From positions 1-33,262 of the forward strand of contig CANJLD010000031.1 of NCBI GenBank assembly GCA_947475165.1: DNA of 33,262 bases, read 5' to 3'. Below are positions 15,287 through 23,442 of the stretch, piece after piece (within the stretch, counting starts at the first letter, position 1; each line of letters starts with the position of its first letter). The translations under genes and the position numbers were made by a program. Under the pieces are notes generated by a model. It did no database searches. It saw nothing but the letters and a program-made list of their open reading frames with translations, and had not been told where the DNA came from. This DNA is from Bacteroidota bacterium. Lineage in GTDB: Bacteria; Bacteroidota; Bacteroidia; Chitinophagales; LD1.

Positions 15287-16436
15287 GTAGGTGTTTTTTC
15301 TGACATTCATATTGCTGAAACAGTTCTATTTCTGTTTTAATTTTTTCAGCAATGGTGGATAGAAACATAGATAGGATGTCTTGTTCCTTTTTGCAAGGCA
15401 ACAAAAAAGTGATGCGTTGCAATCTTGTTGGAGAAATACTTGCAACTTTTGTCCCCTGTGCCTGCGTTTGAATTTGCCGCCTGATATTTTCTGATTTAAA
15501 AAAATGTCCGCCAAAACCGATTGCTATTTTCTCTAAATCCGGTCTTGCTAAAATGGTATGTAAGCCTGATAGAACCTTTTGATTTTTCAGCGAAACAATT
15601 TCAATTGATTTTCCGACATCATTTAAATCTTCTGAGGCATCTGCAAATAAAATATCTCCTTCTTTACAATAATGCTCTTCATTAATTTTTTCAAGATTTA
15701 TGCCTGTGTTAACAAATGGCACAATTTCATTCTCAATTTTGAAATGTGATTGAAATTTAGTGTGTATGTCTCCATAATGAATATTCTTTGCTTCTCCATT
15801 TTCATAATTCAAATCGTTTCGAGAAAAAGAATTCGTTGTTTTTATGGAGTATACATCACTCATTCTTTTCTCCTCCCAATTTGGAAACTCCTTTCCATTA
15901 TCATCCTTAAACCTCAATTGCTGACTAAACAACTTTTCTCTTAGCCCTTTACTTAAGGTTTCCAGTTGCTCAATTATTTTCCTTTGAGTGCGGATTCGAT
16001 AATCAATTAGAAAAAGTAGAGCGGCAATTTTTTTCTGCTCTGATTCGTTAGGAACAGAAATAGGTATTTTCTCTATTGTGCTTTTTGAAAGGCTTGGAAC
16101 TCCAGAAGCTTCGTTGTACTTCAACCAATCTATTCGCTCGAAAACAGGAAATAAAAATTTAGGTAAAATCCCTTGATAAGAATGTGTGTAGAATAAAGTA
16201 TCAACCGTCCAAAACTTCCCATTAAAGTAAAATGGTTTATTGATAGTTCCCTTTCTACCTATGCAGACTGTTTCCCCGCTATAAAGATAACTATTAACGG
16301 AAGTCATGTAGCCTCCAGTTCCGAAAACAGGAATATTTCCACGCTCAAGGTGTTTGTAATCTTTGCCACTTCCAACGGTTAGAACTTCTCCTATAATTTT
16401 CTCCACCCACTCCCCTTCAAACTCCTTAAATCTCAA
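15267..16436 (-). CDS. hsdS: Type I RM specificity subunit, silent inverted cassette
   Basis: About 389 residues with the same layout as the first HsdS: recognition domain 1 (about 15-125, with GRKGTINKPFYF), central conserved helix (about 145-175), recognition domain 2 (about 190-350) and a C-terminal helix ending LLQNMFI. The recognition domains differ from those of the expressed copy, whereas the central 90 bp are identical. The frame has no ATG: the first in-frame start is a TTG at 16436, inside the VPNLRF segment that in the active copy lies about 14 residues downstream of the true start. There is no promoter or Shine-Dalgarno in front of it. It is therefore a storage cassette, expressed only after inversion brings it behind the hsdM-linked ATG. 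Confidence 0.88.
   Translation of the reverse strand: MRFKEFEGEWVEKIIGEVLTVGSGKDYKHLERGNIPVFGTGGYMTSVNSYLYSGETVCIGRKGTINKPFYFNGKFWTVDTLFYTHSYQGILPKFLFPVFERIDWLKYNEASGVPSLSKSTIEKIPISVPNESEQKKIAALLFLIDYRIRTQRKIIEQLETLSKGLREKLFSQQLRFKDDNGKEFPNWEEKRMSDVYSIKTTNSFSRNDLNYENGEAKNIHYGDIHTKFQSHFKIENEIVPFVNTGINLEKINEEHYCKEGDILFADASEDLNDVGKSIEIVSLKNQKVLSGLHTILARPDLEKIAIGFGGHFFKSENIRRQIQTQAQGTKVASISPTRLQRITFLLPCKKEQDILSMFLSTIAEKIKTEIELFQQYECQKKHLLQNMFI
15901..15990 (-). repeat. Central 90-bp inverted repeat, copy 2
   Basis: Reverse complement identical to 14623-14712. The segment between the copies (14713-15900, 1188 bp) is the inner invertible DNA. Confidence 0.95.
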
Positions 16437-16445
16437 ATTCGGAAC
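16427..16445 (-). repeat. Outer 19-bp inverted repeat, copy 2
   Basis: Reverse complement identical to 14099-14117. It lies at the 5' edge of the silent hsdS cassette, 83 bp before the recombinase gene. Confidence 0.85.
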
Positions 16446-16527
16446 ATTGATTAATCTGTTGCCTTAGAGATTTAATTGTCTTCTGCTTATCATTTGAGAT
16501 TCTTAAACCATCTCAAAAACAAACTTT

Positions 16528-17454
16528 ATGAACGAGCAAAAAACAATTTCAGAAGTAATTAAGCTATGGACAGCAGACAAAAAACAGTATGTAAAAAGGT
16601 CAACCCTTTCGGCTTACCTGCTATTGGTAGAAAATCATTTACTACCTGCATTCGGCAATAACGCACATGTAGAAGAAGAGGAATTGCAGGCTTTTGTATT
16701 CAAAAAATTAGAGCAAGGGCTTAGCCGTAAATCGGTAAAAGACATTTTGATTGTGCTAAAAATGGTGCTCAAATTCGGAGCTAAAAACAAATGGATAGAG
16801 CATCGGACATTTGATATTCAATTTCCTACCGAGCGAGAAAAACATACAATAGAAGTATTGAGCAGAGCCAATCAAAAAAAAGTAATGGAACACTTGCAGG
16901 AATATTTCACGTTCCGAAATTTGGGCATTTACATTTGTTTAAGTGCAGGCATACGCATTGGCGAAATATGTGCCCTTACGTGGGATGATATGAATACCGA
17001 TACAGGAATTATAAGCGTAAGAAGAACCATACAGCGAATTTACATGATAGAAGAAGGCAGCCGTAAAACCGAACTTATTTTAGATACACCCAAAACGAAA
17101 AACTCCATCCGCGAAATTCCCATGAGCAAAGACCTGCTGAAAATGCTAAAGCCTATGAAGAAAATTGTAAACCCTTCTTTTTTCGTGTTGACTAATGATG
17201 CCAAGCCAACCGAACCGAGAACATATCGTTGCTATTACAAAAACCTGATGAAAGAATTGAGTTTGCCTGAATTAAAATTTCACGGTCTGCGTCATAGCTT
17301 TGCTACAAGGTGTATTGAGAGTAAATGCGATTACAAAACGGTAAGCGTTTTATTGGGACATTCCAATATCAGTACCACCTTAAATCTTTACGTGCATCCT
17401 AATTTAGAACAAAAGAAAAAATGCATTGACCAAATGTTTAAAGCCTTAAGGTAA
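16528..17454 (+). CDS. Tyrosine site-specific recombinase of the hsdS inversion locus
   Basis: 308 residues. An N-terminal SAM-like DNA-binding domain (about 5-95) is followed by a tyrosine recombinase catalytic domain with all key residues: R143 (SAGIRIGEICALTW), H252 and R255 in HGLRH, H278 in LLGHSNISTT and nucleophile Y288. Recombinases of this type within hsdM-hsdS-hsdR loci are known to invert hsdS cassettes in Bacteroidota and Firmicutes. Its position, 91 bp from the silent hsdS and 78 bp before hsdR, argues that it acts on the inverted repeats described here and not in excision of a large element. Confidence 0.93.
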   Translation: MNEQKTISEVIKLWTADKKQYVKRSTLSAYLLLVENHLLPAFGNNAHVEEEELQAFVFKKLEQGLSRKSVKDILIVLKMVLKFGAKNKWIEHRTFDIQFPTEREKHTIEVLSRANQKKVMEHLQEYFTFRNLGIYICLSAGIRIGEICALTWDDMNTDTGIISVRRTIQRIYMIEEGSRKTELILDTPKTKNSIREIPMSKDLLKMLKPMKKIVNPSFFVLTNDAKPTEPRTYRCYYKNLMKELSLPELKFHGLRHSFATRCIESKCDYKTVSVLLGHSNISTTLNLYVHPNLEQKKKCIDQMFKALR

Positions 17455-17532
17455 TACCGGTTAAATTTTTTGAGTTAAGAATTATAGGTTACGATAAAAA
17501 ATTTAGCTTTCATCTGTGTAATCGAAAAATTA

Positions 17533-20421
17533 GTGATGCAGACAGAGAAAATTTTAGAAGAGCAATTAATAGCCCAACTACAAAAGTTGGGCTATCAATA
17601 TGCTTTAATCAATAACGAGAGCGATTTAATTGCCAACCTTAAAGCGCAATTAGAAAAACACAATACGGCTGCGCTTTCAAGAACAGGCAATTCAAAGTTT
17701 ACCAAACTAGAGTTTGAAAAAGTCCTGAACATACTGAGCAAAGGTTCGGTATTCGAAAAAGCAAAAACGCTTCGCGAGAAACAGCATATTGAAAGAGATA
17801 ACGGTGAGAACTTATACTTTGAGTTTATACAAGTAGAGCATTGGTGCCAAAATCAATTTCAGGTTACCAATCAGGTAACCATAGAAGGCAAATACAAAAA
17901 TCGTTATGATGTTACTTTGCTCATTAATGGTTTGCCGCTGGTGCAAATAGAACTAAAACGCAGAGGGCTGGAGTTGAAAGAAGCGTTTAATCAAATCAAC
18001 CGCTATCAGCGGCATTCGTTTGGTGCAAGTGCAGCTTTGTTTCAATACCTGCAAATATTTGTCATCAGTAATGGAGTTAATACCAAGTATTACGCAAACA
18101 ACAGGCATCAATCATTTAAGCAAACCTTCTATTGGACCGATAAGGAAAACAAACGGCTTACCAATATTGTGAATGATTTTACACAAGAGTTTTTAGAGCC
18201 TTGCCATATAAGCAAAATGATATGCAAATACATTGTGCTGAACGAAACCAACAAAATTTTAATGGTACTTCGTCCGTATCAGTACTTTGCCGTAGAGGCG
18301 TTGATAGAACGGGTAAAGAACACGAATAAAAACGGTTACATCTGGCACACTACCGGTTCAGGTAAAACGCTCACCTCGTTTAAAGCCAGTCAGATTTTAA
18401 TGAACCTGCCTCAGGTAAAAAAGGTAGTGTTTGTGGTAGACCGGAAAGATTTGGATTACCAAACCAATAAAGAGTTCAACAGTTTCAGCAAGGGTTGTAT
18501 TGACGGCACCGACAATACCAAAACATTGGTACAACAGTTTGCTGATGATACCAAACTGATTGTAACTACTATTCAAAAACTGAATACTGCCATTAGCAAG
18601 AAACAGTATTTAGGGAAAATGGGGAAATTGAAAGACGAGAAAATCGTTTTCATTTTTGATGAATGTCACCGTAGTCAGTTTGGCGAAACACACAAGCGGA
18701 TAAAACAGTTCTTCAATAACATCCAATTGTTTGGCTTTACCGGGACTCCGATTTTTGCTGTGAATGCATTAAAGAATGATTTCGGCAAACGCACTACTAC
18801 CGATTTGTTTCAGGATTGTTTGCACAAGTATGTAATTACCGATGCCATACGCGATGAAAACGTGTTGAAGTTTTCAGTGGAATACGTAGGCAAATACAAA
18901 CGCAAAGAAACCGCTACTGAAGTTGACATTGAGGTAGAAGACATTGACAAAGTAGAGTTGATGGAATCGCCCAAGCGATTAGAAAAAATTGTCGATTACA
19001 TTTTAGTAAACCACAACCGGAAAACGCATAACCGCGATTTCACGGCTATGTTTTGCGTGAGTAATATTCCTACGCTCATTAAGTATTACGAAATTCTGCA
19101 ACGCAAAAAAGAAGCGGGAGAACACAACCTAAAAATTGCTACCGTTTTCAGTTATGGAACTAATGAAGATGACTTAGATGCTAACGGATTTATAAATTTT
19201 GAAAGAGATTTTGACCGCGTTGATTTGAATGTAGTAGCAGAGCCAACTGTTCAATACGCACATACCCGAGAAAAACTGGATGAGTTTATTACGCACTACA
19301 ATCAAATGTTTGGAACCAAGTTCTCGACTAAGGACAGCGAGAGCTTTTACAATTACTATAATGACATTTCTAAAAAGGTAAAAGAACGCAAGATTGATAT
19401 TTTGCTTGTTGTAAATATGTTTCTCACCGGATTCGACAGCCAGAGCTTAAACACTTTGTATGTAGATAAGAACCTGAAGTATCATGGCTTGATACAAGCC
19501 TATTCAAGAACCAACCGTATTTTAAACGAGCAGAAGTCGCAGGGTAATATCATCGTTTTCAGAAATCTGAAATACGCCACAGACGAAGCGATTACTTTAT
19601 TCAGCAACAAAGAGGCGATTGATGTAATCATCATGAAACCATATGAAGACTATGTAAAGAAATTCAACGATGCTGTAATTGAGTTGCTGAGAATAGCACC
19701 GACCGTCAGTAGTGTAAATGAATTGCAAACAGAAGACGATGAATTGGAATTTATAAAGGCATTCAGAGAGCTGATGCGGATAAAAAATATCCTCACCGCC
19801 TTTGCCGATTTTAAGTGGAGTGATTTATCAATTGAAGAGCAGAAGTTTGAAGATTACAAAAGCAAATACCTCGACCTTTACGATAAGGTAAAGAGCAACC
19901 ATCAAAAAGAAAAGGTTTCCATTCTGGAGGATGTTGATTTTGAATTGGAACTCATTCATCGCGATGAAATAAATGTGGCTTACATTATTCAACTACTCAT
20001 TAAGCTAAGAGCCAATGTTCAGAAAGATGTAACGCAAACCGAAAGAGAAATCTTCAACTTGCTAAGCACCGAAGTGAATTTAAGAAGCAAGAAAGAGTTG
20101 ATTGAAAAATTCATTAAAGAGAATTTACCAGAGTTGGAAAATACGGATGACATTCCTGAGGCATTTGATAAATTCTGGAGCGAAGAACAACAGAAAGCAT
20201 TTAGTGAATTGGTCAAAGAAGAAAATCTTTCAGCAGAAAAAACGCAGACTTTGATTGAAAACTATTTGTATGCAGAAAGAGAACCGCTACGCGATGAAGT
20301 GCTGCAATTAATAGAAGGCAGCGAACCCAAACTTTTAGAGCGCAAAAAAGTTGGTGATAGGATTTTGAAAAAAATTGTAGACTTCGTAGAAAGGTTTATT
20401 AATGGAATGACAGGAAAATGA
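17533..20421 (+). CDS. hsdR: Type I restriction endonuclease motor/nuclease subunit
   Basis: 962 residues. The N-terminal HSDR_N nuclease domain has the PD-(D/E)xK residues D126 and E140-x-K142 (IELKR). The SF2 helicase/translocase follows, with Walker A GSGKT (275-279), DECH box (376-379) and motif III GFTGTP. The C-terminal part (about 700-960) is helical and binds the methyltransferase core. It cleaves DNA after ATP-driven translocation from unmethylated targets. All motifs are intact, so the system looks functional. The start used is the second Met at the N-terminus region (MQTEK may be the real start, 3 bases later). The gene follows the recombinase after 78 bp. Confidence 0.94.
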   Translation: MMQTEKILEEQLIAQLQKLGYQYALINNESDLIANLKAQLEKHNTAALSRTGNSKFTKLEFEKVLNILSKGSVFEKAKTLREKQHIERDNGENLYFEFIQVEHWCQNQFQVTNQVTIEGKYKNRYDVTLLINGLPLVQIELKRRGLELKEAFNQINRYQRHSFGASAALFQYLQIFVISNGVNTKYYANNRHQSFKQTFYWTDKENKRLTNIVNDFTQEFLEPCHISKMICKYIVLNETNKILMVLRPYQYFAVEALIERVKNTNKNGYIWHTTGSGKTLTSFKASQILMNLPQVKKVVFVVDRKDLDYQTNKEFNSFSKGCIDGTDNTKTLVQQFADDTKLIVTTIQKLNTAISKKQYLGKMGKLKDEKIVFIFDECHRSQFGETHKRIKQFFNNIQLFGFTGTPIFAVNALKNDFGKRTTTDLFQDCLHKYVITDAIRDENVLKFSVEYVGKYKRKETATEVDIEVEDIDKVELMESPKRLEKIVDYILVNHNRKTHNRDFTAMFCVSNIPTLIKYYEILQRKKEAGEHNLKIATVFSYGTNEDDLDANGFINFERDFDRVDLNVVAEPTVQYAHTREKLDEFITHYNQMFGTKFSTKDSESFYNYYNDISKKVKERKIDILLVVNMFLTGFDSQSLNTLYVDKNLKYHGLIQAYSRTNRILNEQKSQGNIIVFRNLKYATDEAITLFSNKEAIDVIIMKPYEDYVKKFNDAVIELLRIAPTVSSVNELQTEDDELEFIKAFRELMRIKNILTAFADFKWSDLSIEEQKFEDYKSKYLDLYDKVKSNHQKEKVSILEDVDFELELIHRDEINVAYIIQLLIKLRANVQKDVTQTEREIFNLLSTEVNLRSKKELIEKFIKENLPELENTDDIPEAFDKFWSEEQQKAFSELVKEENLSAEKTQTLIENYLYAEREPLRDEVLQLIEGSEPKLLERKKVGDRILKKIVDFVERFINGMTGK

Positions 20422-20479
20422 TTGTGAAATAAGAATCAAAAAATATTAGGGACGGACTTTTGGACAATACATTATCGGC

Positions 20480-20690
20480 ATGTCCAACATCGGTGAGATA
20501 TTCTTTTACGGCAACACCTACTCCCGCATTTTAAATTCACCTGCTTTAAACTCTGAATTACCCAACCACCAGCAACGAGTTACTTGTCGATATTATCCCG
20601 GGTGAGTTGTTCAGGGTTTTGATTCATAAAAAATTGCCAATCGAAGAGCGTGTGATTTCTCTTCCATTGGCAAAATATGAATTGCACTAA
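20480..20690 (+). pseudogene. Possible short gene remnant downstream of hsdR (two frames)
   Basis: An ATG-started frame at 20480-20605 encodes 41 residues (MSNIGEIFFYGNTYSRILNS...). An overlapping frame, open 20550-20690, encodes protein-like sequence (ELLVDIIPGELFRVLIHKKL... ending KYELH). The second has no ATG, and together they look like one small gene broken by a frameshift, or two tiny ORFs. No family recognised. The rest of the gap 20422-20708 shows nothing else. Confidence 0.3.
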
Positions 20691-20708
20691 AAACGGATAA
20701 TTATTTTT

Positions 20709-20969
20709 CTATTGTCCGGCATCGCGGAAACTAACGTATCCAGTCTTAACCCAGGCGAGTAGTCGGAAAAGTCCACCCAATGCAAATAAAAATACAACTG
20801 CACCTGCACCAACTACAAAAGCTTTACCGATAGGATTTGACAAGACAATCTGAGAGATAGTTATTCTGGAACTGCTTGATTGCGATGACGGATTTGCTTC
20901 TGAATCGTAATCAAGATTCAAGTGTTTCCGTAGCATCATCTTAGTTGACTGGTCGTAGGTTGTTTTCAT
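20709..20969 (-). CDS. Small single-TM protein of the tRNA-Phe element
   Basis: 86 residues. A Ser-rich hydrophilic N-terminal half is followed by one long hydrophobic segment (about 48-73, with VVGAGAVVFLFALGG) and a short basic/polar tail. No family recognised. It is the last of five minus-strand genes headed by the integrase, 22 bp after the next one-TM protein gene. Small membrane proteins in tiny integrated elements can be phage coat-like or exclusion proteins; there is no direct evidence here. Confidence 0.6.
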   Translation of the reverse strand: MKTTYDQSTKMMLRKHLNLDYDSEANPSSQSSSSRITISQIVLSNPIGKAFVVGAGAVVFLFALGGLFRLLAWVKTGYVSFRDAGQ

Positions 20970-20991
20970 GGTCTGTAATTAATTTAATCGT

Positions 20992-21267
20992 TTATGAATT
21001 GAAAGTAATAGCTGGCATAATACCTTCCCTCGCCTCCTTCATCTCTTCTAAACCCTTTAGAATTTGGAAATTCTGGTAAATAGAATAGCCGGTGCTTATA
21101 ATAAAAACGACAAACACAAATCCCAGACCCCAATACACCAGGTTACTGTCATCTCCGTCAAATGGTATCGGATCTACATTTATGTTTGAAGGTGCTACAA
21201 GTGAAGTTAACTTGGGAGAATAATCTGTAGCGAAGTCGGTAGCTTTAAATGGTATGTTCGGTTCCAT
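20992..21267 (-). CDS. Small single-TM protein of the tRNA-Phe element
   Basis: 91 residues with one transmembrane helix (about 45-64, YWGLGFVFVVFIISTGYSIY), an acidic N-terminal part and a Glu/Lys-rich segment behind the helix. The start overlaps the 3' end of the zinc-ribbon-like gene by 23 bp, suggesting translational coupling. No family recognised. Confidence 0.62.
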   Translation of the reverse strand: MEPNIPFKATDFATDYSPKLTSLVAPSNINVDPIPFDGDDSNLVYWGLGFVFVVFIISTGYSIYQNFQILKGLEEMKEAREGIMPAITFNS

Positions 21268-21622
21268 GTTTGAAAATTTTAAAAGTTTGAAAATTATTAT
21301 CGGTGATTAAAAAATACATCCCAAAGTCTAACATCCGTTTGCCGGCAAATTCGGATGGCGGTTGCAGGCGTCTGGAAAGTGATAGATCAATATCGTATGC
21401 TTCGACTGCTTTCAAATCAAGCTCCAGCTTACCATCTTTATACGCATTATCAATCCTCTCATGATTGCTCATTAGAATTAAAATCAAATTTTTGACAGGA
21501 TCTCGCTTTTGCTTTTGGCGTTTTGCCTTTGCCGCATCGTAACATGCATCGCAGCAGTAGATTTGGTTTTTATGGTCAGGAGTAAAAACCACCTGGTCCC
21601 ATCGACATTCTCTTTTTTCCAT
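21245..21622 (-). CDS. Zinc-ribbon-like small protein of the tRNA-Phe element
   Basis: 125 residues. The N-terminus (6-40) resembles the common small zinc ribbon with YC-xx-C-x-x-A-x-K-x-K (here IYCCDACYDAAKAKRQKQK). The first metal pair is incomplete (C6 followed by D9 where a second Cys is usual). The remaining residues are helical with no recognisable domain. Such ribbons often bind nucleic acid in mobile elements. It lies 27 bp downstream of the excisionase-like gene. Confidence 0.65.
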   Translation of the reverse strand: MEKRECRWDQVVFTPDHKNQIYCCDACYDAAKAKRQKQKRDPVKNLILILMSNHERIDNAYKDGKLELDLKAVEAYDIDLSLSRRLQPPSEFAGKRMLDFGMYFLITDNNFQTFKIFKHGTEHTI

Positions 21623-21648
21623 AGCTGTTGATTTTATTGGTTTAGAAA

Positions 21649-21924
21649 TTATTTGACTTTGTTTTTTTCGATGTAGTTGATGATCGATTCACGATCGTAG
21701 TATGTCCGGTTACCAATTTTGCTTGAAACAATTTTTTTGCGCTTTCTCAAGTCCCATAGCGATGTTCCACCACGTTGCATCAACTCACGTGTTTGTTCCT
21801 CGGTCAACCACCTATCCAAATTCTCACTACTTTTTACCGGTAGTCCGCGTATCATTGAACTTACCGAATCAATCTTTTGATTCAGTTTCGCTAACTCTAC
21901 AAAAATTTTTTCCTGGTAATCCAT
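21649..21924 (-). CDS. Excisionase-like helix-turn-helix protein
   Basis: 91 residues from the ATG at 21924 (MDYQEKIF...). The longer frame to 22005 adds a hydrophobic leader that looks non-native. A short coiled helix (LAKLNQKIDSVSSMI) precedes a MerR/excisionase-type HTH of the HTH_17 kind: WLTEEQTRELMQRGGTSLWDLRKR, then TYYDRESIINYIEKNK. It directly follows the integrase gene, with 11-bp iterated repeats between them, as expected for a Xis-type directionality factor or element regulator. Confidence 0.75.
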   Translation of the reverse strand: MDYQEKIFVELAKLNQKIDSVSSMIRGLPVKSSENLDRWLTEEQTRELMQRGGTSLWDLRKRKKIVSSKIGNRTYYDRESIINYIEKNKVK

Positions 21925-22028
21925 TGCGGGGATAAAAGTAGGAAGGTAAATACACGAAAACTTGATGTGTACGTAAAACAGAAAAAACACTGCGCCTAAA
22001 AACATGGATTTCCATTGGCAAGCTCAAT

Positions 22029-22061
22029 TAAAAACTGTCTAAAAACTGTCTAAAAACTGTC
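22029..22061. repeat. Three perfect 11-bp tandem repeats TAAAAACTGTC
   Basis: Units at 22029-22039, 22040-22050 and 22051-22061, followed by a partial fourth (TAAAAC) and an inverted-looking ACAGTC. They lie between the integrase and the excisionase-like gene. The unit is shared (AAAAACTGT) with the phased repeats upstream of the integrase at 23312. Likely binding sites for the integrase arm domain or the HTH protein. Confidence 0.8.
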
Positions 22062-22096
22062 TAAAACAAACAGTCAAAATGTGGCGATTCAGACGA

Positions 22097-23299
22097 TTAA
22101 ATTATTTTATCTAACTCTTGAGCCGCTTCTTTTAGCATCAGATTTGTAACTTTCGCGTATATCATAGTGCTTTTAATGCTTCTATGTCCAAGAAGTTTAC
22201 CGGTGGTTTCTAAAGAGATTCCGTTTTGCATAAATATTGTAGTTGCTGCCGTGTGCCGAGCTACGTGATGAGACAATGGCTTTTTTATTCCAACCAAATT
22301 TGCAATCGTTTTTAAATAGGCATTCAACTTCTGATGTGATAAACGCGGTAATATGTAACCGGTTATTTTTCTTTCCCCTTCATATTTATTATAGAGTTCT
22401 AAAGCTTTCTTCAACATCGGAATTTTATTGTGGTCCCCTGTTTTCTGCTGCGTATAAATTATCCAATTTCGCTTTCCTTCTAATTCAATATTGTCATTCT
22501 TTAGATTCACCGCATCACTGTGGCGTAAGCCTGTATAAACTGAGAAGAGAAATATATCCCTCACTCTTTCTAAACTTTCGTTATCACACAAATCATGCTC
22601 TTCCAGTTTCTTAAGTTCATTTGAGGTAAGATAAGTCAACCGGCCAGGCTCGGATTTAAATTTAAAATCCTTGTAAGGGTTTTTCTCCAGAAGATTTTTG
22701 TCTACTGCCTTGTAAAGAATCGCTTTCATATTTGTGTGATATTTGTTTGCTGAGTTTTTTCTTAAACCTTTCTTTTCGGTAATGCTTCGGTTAATAAGAT
22801 AATCATCCAATTCCTTAATAAATTCTGCATCGGCTTCTGCAATAAGCATTCTCTTTTTACCGGTGACTTCTATAAATTTCTTTACGTGAGTAATAGTTGA
22901 GGAGTATGTCTTCTTTGTAGCTGAAGCGTACTCGGAATTGTTTTTCACATGAGCTTCAAAATAATCATCCACAAAATCTGTTAGCCGCAATTTCACCGTT
23001 TTCTCTCCCCGCAACTGTTTTCTTAATGCAGAAATTGTCAAAGGTTTATTATGATACTTCAGGAAGTTGTAAGCCTCAGTAATATCATGCTCAATTTCGG
23101 TGAGCGCTGAATTAACCGGGGTCTTTTTCTTTACCCGCATTGTTACTTCATCCCATTCGGAAAGTTTGCTGATAGACTGTTTTGAAGAGAAGTCGAACTT
23201 ATCTCTATTCAGAATTACGCGAACATAAATGGCAATATTCCCATTGTCTAAAACCTGATCCTTTCGAGGGAAAAATTTGATTGATGCCTGATTTACCAT
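22097..23299 (-). CDS. int: Tyrosine integrase of the tRNA-Phe element (Bacteroidota type)
   Basis: 400 residues from the ATG at 23299 (MVNQASIKFFPRK...). The frame remains open to an upstream ATG at 23386, but the shorter start matches the usual N-terminus of Bacteroidota integrases and leaves the repeat region non-coding. It has an N-terminal arm-binding domain (1-90), a SAM-like core-binding domain (about 100-190) and a catalytic domain with R in YTGLRHSDAV, HVARH, LLGHRSIKSTMIY and the terminal Tyr. It differs clearly from the recombinase at 16528. It lies 143 bp from the 3' end of tRNA-Phe, the expected attachment site. Confidence 0.92.
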   Translation of the reverse strand: MVNQASIKFFPRKDQVLDNGNIAIYVRVILNRDKFDFSSKQSISKLSEWDEVTMRVKKKTPVNSALTEIEHDITEAYNFLKYHNKPLTISALRKQLRGEKTVKLRLTDFVDDYFEAHVKNNSEYASATKKTYSSTITHVKKFIEVTGKKRMLIAEADAEFIKELDDYLINRSITEKKGLRKNSANKYHTNMKAILYKAVDKNLLEKNPYKDFKFKSEPGRLTYLTSNELKKLEEHDLCDNESLERVRDIFLFSVYTGLRHSDAVNLKNDNIELEGKRNWIIYTQQKTGDHNKIPMLKKALELYNKYEGERKITGYILPRLSHQKLNAYLKTIANLVGIKKPLSHHVARHTAATTIFMQNGISLETTGKLLGHRSIKSTMIYAKVTNLMLKEAAQELDKII

Positions 23300-23300
23300 A

Positions 23301-23343
23301 GTGAAACATTCAAAAACTGTTAGTGAAACAATTGTGAAACATT
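23301..23343. repeat. 11-bp-phased repeats GTGAAACATT upstream of the integrase
   Basis: GTGAAACATT at 23301, GTGAAACAAT at 23323 and GTGAAACATT at 23334, i.e. spaced by 22 and 11 bp. AAAAACTGTT fills the 11-bp slot at 23312. Probably arm-type integrase sites and/or autoregulatory sites. Confidence 0.65.
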
Positions 23344-23385
23344 TACCGTGTAAAACTGAAGCTTTCCGAATGGACTTAAAAATCA

Positions 23386-23408
23386 AAACCCGCTCTGGTA
23401 GCGGGTTT
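23386..23408 (-). terminator. Terminator downstream of tRNA-Phe
   Basis: 9-bp perfect stem AAACCCGCT / AGCGGGTTT with a CTGGT loop. Read on the minus strand it is followed by TGATTTTTAAG. It lies 35 bp beyond the 3' end of the tRNA. Confidence 0.7.
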
Positions 23409-23442
23409 GAAGAAACTTGAAGAAATTTGAAACTTTACTAAG

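Noticed and set aside
16528-17454. The recombinase as integrase of a large island
   Set aside because: It sits inside the hsd operon between a silent hsdS and hsdR, with inverted rather than direct repeats; DNA inversion explains it better.
21925-22005. N-terminal extension of the excisionase-like protein with a hydrophobic leader
   Set aside because: An HTH protein should not carry a signal-like leader; the ATG at 21924 gives the expected domain start.
23300-23386. 29-residue N-terminal extension of the tRNA-Phe integrase
   Set aside because: It would run through the phased GTGAAACATT repeats and the tRNA terminator; Bacteroidota integrases normally start at the MVNQASIKF-like segment.
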